This document shows positions 57,531-64,000 of a DNA stretch of 64,000 nt, piece by piece (position 1 is the first letter of the stretch; the number at the start of each line of letters is the position of its first letter). Under the pieces are notes generated by a model. It was not told the origin of the DNA. It searched no databases and saw nothing but the letters and a program-made list of their open reading frames with translations. Location: NCBI GenBank assembly GCA_001692895.1, contig KV748247.1, positions 248,001 through 312,000 on the forward strand, given 5' to 3'. The DNA comes from Cenococcum geophilum 1.58. Taxonomy: Eukaryota; Ascomycota; Dothideomycetes; Gloniales; Gloniaceae. A program made the translations under genes and the position numbers.

Positions 57531-59683
57531 GTCTAGTTTTAGTAAGAGCGCGCTTCTTCTAGTGCTGGCCCGTCTTATAAATATTAGGCTAGAGTATTAG
57601 GCTTCTAACCTTAAACGCCTAGGTGGTATATAATTAAAAATTAAAAATAGAATAAATATTCTAACTAGTAGGCCTAATAATAGCTTAGCTATTTTATGGT
57701 TGTGAAGTACTGCAGATTCTTATAATCGCTAAGGACCTTAATTGGAAATCCGGCGCCTTCCAGTTTGGGTTATTATTATTTAAAATATCTAATAATGGCC
57801 AGTAACTCCTTATTATAGATTTTATAATTATATTTAGCTAAGCTTAGTTATTTTAAGTAATATACTATAGGATATAATACTTTATCTTCGTTATATTAAG
57901 ATAGAATGCCTCCAGTAATATAGTTAGATAAGTTAGCTTCTATAATACTTATTTGGTTTAGGTTGAAGTATTAAAGTATAGGCGTGGTAGTAAATATAAC
58001 CTTTAGATAAGTAAAGGCCTTCTTATATTCCTTATTAAAGATAAAGGCTTTGTTTTTTTTAGTTAGAGCTATAAAGGGTAAAACTGAGGCGGAGAAGTTA
58101 TTAATAAACCGTTAGTAGAAATTAGCAAATCCTATAAAAGCTCTTACATCCTTAATATTCTTAGGTTCTTACTAATTTACAATTACTTTAACTTTCTTTA
58201 AGTTTATTTATATGCCGTTTATAAAAATAAGAAGCCTAAGGTATAGAACTTCTATTTTATAGAATTTGTATTTATCTATACCTAATTATAGACTAGCTCC
58301 TTATAGGGCTTATAAAATAAAATAAATATATTTCCAGTATTTGGTTAGGTTATTATTATATATTAGGATATCGTTAATATAAGCAGTATAGAAAATATCT
58401 AGGTAAGGACGTAGGGTGTTATTTACGTAATGTTAAAACAAGCTTAGAGCGTTTATAAGGCCAAAGGGTATTACTAAGTACTTAAATAATCTATATCGGG
58501 TACGAAATGCAGTAAGCTATTTACCTCCTTTTATAATACAAAAGCGGTTAAATATAGAGATAATATTAAGCTTTATATAGAAGCGAGCCTTACTTAGTTA
58601 GTTTAGCGTCTCTTATATTAGCGGGATTAAATATTAGTTCTTAACGGTAATAGCGTTAAGAGTTTAGTAGTTTATATAGAAGCGTAATCCACTACTTAGT
58701 TTCTTAACAAAGATTACTAGTACGGCTATAAGTAAGGAGCTTACTCTAATAAATTCTTTATTTAGGTTCTTGTCTAAGTACTTTTATAGCACTTAAAGTT
58801 TATTTTAGGACATCCTATATAGGGGTCTAAATCTAGGCTACTTCCCTTCTTTAAGTACAATCTTATAATTGTATGGTCGGTATTTTAGTAGCTTATTAGC
58901 TTCCTTCTATAAAAATGCCCCTCGGCGGTTATAGTACTCTATTAATACCTTTATAGAAGGGTTAGTATGCTTCTTCGGTGCTAAGGCCTTTTTAATATTA
59001 GCTATAGTAACAGCGAAGATTGTATATTTAGGATTTTTAGCAAGTTATGCTAATAGAGTAGCTCTAATTATGCGGATATCTAGAGTGCTAAGCTCGCTTA
59101 AATCGTCTATAGTTTCTTATTTAGGCTTAGTTTAGTATTAGGTATAGAGTTATTATTAGATTTAGGTTTAGGTTCTTTAAGTATTCTCTTTATTATAGGG
59201 TACTAGTTCTTCTAGTAGTTTTATATACTAAGTTTAAGCTTCTACTTAGTTTAGGCAGGTGTGGTGCTTAGTAATAACTTATAAAATTTAATAGAATTTT
59301 CGGATCCTTAGTAGATATTAGTAGAATTCTTATATTAGTGGAATCTAGTGGAATTCTTATATTAGTGGAATCTAGTGGATTCCTTAGGCGTAAAGTAGAT
59401 ATTAGTAGAAATCTTAGGCTAGTAGATCTTAGTGGATTTCCTAGATTTTAGATTAGGGTTAGAGCGGTATATTATAGAGTATTCTTACTTATAACGCGGG
59501 GTAGTAAATAAAAGCTTAAGGTTATCCTAATTAATAGTTATATTTTATAGCTATATTTAAGGTTATTTAAAGATTACTAGGTAACCTAGGGTAGTAATAA
59601 AAAGCCTAATTAGTTCTTTATAGTTTAGGTATTAAAGTCTTAGGTATACTATATAGGTAATTCGGCCTAAGACTATACGTTTA
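57531..59683 (-). pseudogene. Family B pol fragment (RNase H, RT, protease linker)
   Basis: The minus strand corresponds to family B positions about 42725-44870. RNase H lies at about 57560-58080. RT lies at about 58100-58900, with YINDILIY-like catalytic sequence near 58370-58395 (Asn for Asp). The Ser/Thr linker appears as repeated GGAATCTAGTGGA-type units at about 59290-59450, and the protease C-terminal part extends to 59683. The right end is cut by a family C LTR. The left end joins family C RNase H/integrase at 57530. Confidence 0.85.
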
Positions 59684-60097
59684 TATAACGGAACCTTATA
59701 GTAGGTACTACAATAGGCTCGTTATTAGGCTAGGTATGTAGGTAATATAAGGTAAAGTTAATAACATAATAATAACTAGTGGAGTAGTTGCCCAATAGAT
59801 TAACTCCAATTATATTCTAAAAATCACTATAAAAAGGGACTATCTAGGTAGGGACTGTAGTCCTTTAAATACACGACCATATTTCTATAAAATCCTTCTT
59901 ATACGTAATATATATATACTCTATCTACTTTATTACGGATTATATAGATTATATAGATTATATTATGTAACCTTAATTACTATTCCTCGTTATATAGTTC
60001 TATTAGCTTTATTCTAGACTATACCTAAATTAACTAACTAGCTTCTTCTAACTCTTCTCTAAGTAGTTATAATATTATACTTAAAGCGTCCGTAATA
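59684..60097 (-). repeat. Family C 3' LTR (414 bp)
   Basis: It begins TATAACGG and ends CCGTAATA on the plus strand, followed by CTATCTCCCTCCTCTC, the reverse complement of the polypurine tract. It is closest to the LTR at 19134-19556. Confidence 0.92.
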
Positions 60098-60199
60098 CTA
60101 TCTCCCTCCTCTCTACCTTCGTCCTTAAAGATTCCTAGTATCTCTAGGTTGTTTATTAGAGGTATAATATCCATCTAATTAATTTAGTTAATATTATTG

Positions 60200-60870
60200 C
60201 TTATTATACCTAAAGTAATTTCTTTGTCCTTAACTGCTCATTATACTTATACTATTGCTGCGATATTATCTTTTAGTGAGATTATACTATCTCCATATTC
60301 TTATTATTTAAAAAAGGGGTTAGTCTATATTGCGTTAGCGAGTCTATCTTCGCGATAACCGTCTTCTTGCTTAGAGTGTACTAAAGCGAATATTCGTTCG
60401 TCCTATAACGTTTGCTCTATCTCTAATACTAAATATACACGACTTATTACTCTTAATAGTCGTCTAGTTCCCTACTTAATTTATCTTAGGGTTTTATATT
60501 TAATCTACTGCTATATAGCTAGATAATAAACTATCTATTACTCTAGCGGAGTTACGCCATTCTTATAATGCGGAATAGAAGGCTACTAATGCTTAGCAAC
60601 GGGCCCTTAAGTCTTATCTTACGGCGTCCACTCAGTTAATCCGTCTTAAAAAGGTTCGTAAGAAGGTCCGTTTTAAAAAGTGGAAACTTATAGAATAGGG
60701 TTTATAGGAACTTAGTAATAAAAGAACGGATTCTTTTCTAGTTAAGAAGGAAATAGATTTAAGTAACTTAGTAGCTGCTCCTCTTAGGTCCCCCTTAGGT
60801 AACTTATTTTTTAGTAATCCTTTTTTATTAATGCTACCTAACCTAATTTCTGCTAATACTCCTATACCTT
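60200..60870 (+). pseudogene. Conserved antisense ORF of family C, copy 3
   Basis: This is the best preserved copy. It reads TIAAILSFSEI, KKGLVYIALASLSS, PSSCLECTKANI (a CxxC pair kept here), and SISNTKYTR. After the common frame change near 60530 it reads LDNKLSITLAELRHSYNAE, RLKKVRKKVRFKKWKL and VKKEIDLSNLVAAPLRS. Few stops interrupt it, again mostly Gln or Trp sites. Confidence 0.55.
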
Positions 60871-61169
60871 TCCTATAGCGTTCTTTAGATTTTCTAGTAG
60901 TTCCTAGGTAGTCTTATTATAGCCTATCTACTTAACCTTATACTATATTTTATTGTTAATATTCTTATAACTAACGATCTTTAAAACTTACTATTTATCT
61001 TCTTTTTGTCCTCTATATATATCTACTTTATAAACTAATAGCTTAATATTCCTATATACTAGCTCTAGCATTATAATATACTATATAGGGTAGATCTTTA
61101 TTTCAGCTAGTAGGTTTAACTTAAACGTAACTAGTAAAATCCTTTACGTAATTTCAAAAGGTCCTAGTT

Positions 61170-64000
61170 TAACGTGGTTTAATTTCTTACTTAGTTATTA
61201 ACTCTTAAAATTTTTATATAGTAGCTATACTTTATCTCCCTCCTTAAGATCTAGTCCCTTAGATCTCTTAGTATTATAGTACTTTTTTATTCCCTCTTAT
61301 ACCTTTTTTACTAATTCTATAAGGTCTATATAAAGATTTATTAACGTCTTTATTCTTTCTTTAGCTATACTACTTATCTTCTTTACTTACTATAGTAATA
61401 ATAATATTCTTAGCTTATATCCATAATTCGCCTTAAATAGTAATATACCTATTCCTTCTTAAGGTATTATATTGTATATAAACTATATAACTAGTAATAG
61501 CAATACCTAATTATTCTGCGTATAATTAACATAATATCTTAGATACTGTTCTAGTGTCTAATTTAGTCTTTCTATTTAACCGTCTGTTTGCGGGTAATAT
61601 ATAGTAAAAGTTGCTACTTAAACTCCTTACTCCGCTAAGAATACCTTCTAGAATGCTGCTATAAATCTTAAATCTCTATCCGATATAATTTTACTTAGTA
61701 CTCTATATCTTACAAATACTTCCTTAATATAGATTCTAGCAACATCTTCTATTAAGATTTCTTCTATATATGCTATAAAGTATCCCTACTTTATAAGCTT
61801 GTCTATTATCACTAAGATTATATTATAATCTTATCCGGTAATAGGGTTTTTTTAACTTTAGTAACTTAATAATAAAGTCCTATAATATAACTTCCCATAG
61901 TCTCTCTGGTATTTTAATAGGTTATAGCCCTCCATATAGCTTATACCTTATTAGTTTATTTCTTTAGTAATCTAAACACTCTTTTATTACTTTTCTTGCA
62001 ATATTTTAGATTCCGTTAATAATGTATTCTTTCTAAAGTCTTAACACTAAGCCTATTGCTCTATTATATCCTTAAGTTATTCCCTTATAGAAGTCTTCTA
62101 TAAAGTGCTCTGCTATGCTTCTTAGGATATACTTTACCTCTCTATACTTATACGGTATTTCTCCCTCTAGGTACTCTAACTAATCCTCTAGCTAAGCTTT
62201 AGAGATCCTTTATTCCTAAAAGCTCTCTAATAACTTATAAACTTTATCTAGTTCTTCTTAAGTTATTATAATTTTTAGATAATTATACCTAATTAGTCCA
62301 TCTATGTCTTTTCGCAGTAAAGCCCCTAATAGCTTTTTATTGCTTTATAGTTTAGCTTTATAACTTAAAGCGTCTACTTATATGTTATCTGTACCCTTAG
62401 TATACTAAATCTTAAAATAGTATTTTATAAGCATCTCTGCCTATCTCACCTATTTTTAATTAAGTTCTTTTATTATTAGGAACCCTATTAGGTTCTTATA
62501 ATCCGTCTTAACTATAAATAGTTTCTTTATACCTTATAAGAACGCTCTCTATTCCTTTAGTACTGTAACTATACCTAATAATTCCTTATTATAGATGTTA
62601 TAGTTTAACTTTAGTGGTGTTATTTTTCGACTATAGTATGCCACTAGGTGCTATCTATCTTAATATTTCTATATAAAGTATGCTCTTAGTATATAGTTTA
62701 ATATGTTTGTTTTTATAACTGTCTCTAAACCTAGTTAATAGATTTTAAGAACTGGCTCCTAGGTAAACAACTCTTTAACTTTCTTAAATAGCTCTTACTA
62801 TTCCTTTCCCTATACCCATAGTTCTTCTTTCTTTATTAACCGCGTAAATGGTTTAATATCCTTTAACCACTACGCTATAAACCTTCTATAGTAATTGCAG
62901 AACCCTAGGAATAATCTTAACTACGTAACGTTCTCTAGTTCTTACTAATTTACTATAGCCTCAACCTTTTTTAGATCTATACTAAGTTAGCCTAGTTCGA
63001 TAATAAATCCTATAAAATTAGTCTTTCTAGTAAAGAACTTGTATTTCTTAATTGCTACTAGCATCTATTCTTTCTATAGTCTCTTTAAAACCCATTTAAT
63101 ATGTTCTTTATATTCTTCCTTAGTTATAGAGTAGATAATAATATCGTTAAGGTATACTATAACAAATTTATCTAAGTGCTCTCCTAATACATTATTAATA
63201 CGCTTCTAGAACGTTACCGGTATATTTATAAGCCCAAATTGTATAACTAATAGTTTATATAGTCCTTTCTTTAACCTAAAGGCTGCCTTCTATTTATTGC
63301 CTTCCTTAATTCTAATTTAGTGGTATACCTATCTTAGATCTATCTTCGTAAAGATTTATACATTACCTATTCTATCTTAGATCTCGCTAATTAAGGGTAA
63401 AGGATACCTATCCTTTCTAGTAATGCTATTTAACTGCCTATAGTCGATATATAGCCTTAGTTTACCATTCTTCTTTAGTATAAATAGTACTAGATAACCT
63501 GCTGATAACTATAATAGTCTAATATTGACTTAACCTATAACCTAATTAATCTTTAGATTATATTCCTATAACTAAGGTATTCTTAGTACTGCCTTATTAT
63601 TTCCTAATAGTAATATATTAAAAGACATTTTAATCTATCTTCCCTTAATGGTTAACTAAATAGGTCCTATTTTAAGATTAATAATACCTCCTCTATAGGC
63701 TATTAGGTCTTCTAAAATTATTACTAATAGGTAAAAACATTCCTTCTTCCTATATAGTAATCCCATTCTCTTAACTGCTACTAGTAAGATATAGATTCTT
63801 ATTACTCCACTATCTATTAATACTTTAAACTGCTAATCTTGCCATTTAACTTATAAATTTAGGTATTATTCTTAAATTCCTTTAAGGGTTTAAGGCTCTA
63901 CTACTAGTTTCCTCTAGTTTTATAAGCCTCCACTTTTCCTAACTATTAGCTGCTTAATTCTGTTTATACTTAGTCCACTTTTAGCTAATACTTAGTTTGC
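61170..64000 (-). pseudogene. Family C pol pseudogene (IN, RNase H, RT, protease)
   Basis: It aligns with 31640-34900 of the complete element. The RT box at 63143-63154 reads YLND, as in the other two copies. Compared with the complete element about 300 bp between RT and protease are missing. The junction near 63523 lies in CTAATAT, present at both borders in the complete copy (33961 and 34260), so a microhomology deletion is likely. Stops are frequent. Confidence 0.85.

Larger units (their letters stand above)
59684..64000 (-). mobile_element. Ty3/Gypsy family C, 3' part, running out of window
   Basis: A 414-bp 3' LTR (59684-60097) is followed by the antisense-ORF segment, integrase (about 61170-62100), RNase H (about 62200-62800), RT (about 62880-63520) and protease (about 63540-63990). 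The 5' part lies beyond the window. RT and protease are joined by a deletion at about 63523. Confidence 0.9.

Overview
This window reads as an AT-rich, transposon-packed compartment of a filamentous ascomycete (Pezizomycotina) genome. The inference rests on three things: Ty3/Gypsy chromovirus, Ty1/Copia, Plavaka-type and hAT coding remnants typical of these fungi; very strong repeat-induced point mutation (RIP), with CpA/TpG depleted, TpA abundant, and Gln and Trp codons turned into TAA/TAG; and no intact housekeeping gene. Almost every coding region is recognisable only by reading through many in-frame stops. No CRISPR array, rRNA or intact tRNA was seen.

Layout. 1-2981: 3' part of a Gypsy chromovirus (family A1) with its 3' LTR. 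3970-4547: a 578-bp element with two 127-bp terminal direct repeats (TRIM-like). 4590-5066: an unrecognised decayed gene on the minus strand. About 6300-11320: a decayed Plavaka (CACTA-like) DNA transposon on the plus strand, flanked by purine-rich and pyrimidine-rich tandem arrays of opposite polarity. 12122-12302: a 21-bp tandem repeat next to a tRNA-like T-arm. 13701-13881: four 22-bp imperfect palindromes. 13911-19556: minus-strand Gypsy family C, truncated at its 3' end. 19557-23716: minus-strand Copia, truncated at its RT. 23725-25299: hAT transposase pseudogene interrupted by a 221-bp insertion with an 11-bp duplication. 26218-27879: the only clear non-transposon gene, a beta-propeller (PQQ-like plus sialidase-like) pseudogene. 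28590-29345: plus-strand Copia gag.

29350-54806 is a nested stack. A minus-strand family C fragment is split by a full-length family C element (30158-38089, target duplication ACTAA) and cut off by a plus-strand family B element (38727-54806). The family B element is split by a full-length family A2 element (39481-52855, GTAAA). A2 is split by a second full-length family B element (40867-46819, CTAAC) and by a 1.3-kb composite retroposon (47544-48859, 13-bp duplication). That retroposon carries a poly(A)-type end and a 15-copy hairpin minisatellite.

54807-57530 is another family C fragment, joined at 57530/57531 to a family B fragment of the same orientation. 59684-64000 is the 3' part of one more family C element. 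Three family C copies share a conserved reading frame on the strand opposite gag-pol, between the 3' LTR and integrase.

Coordinates of LTR elements with target duplications are exact to a base or two. Borders of truncated or RIP-decayed coding regions are approximate. All assignments come from reading translations by eye, without database searches.
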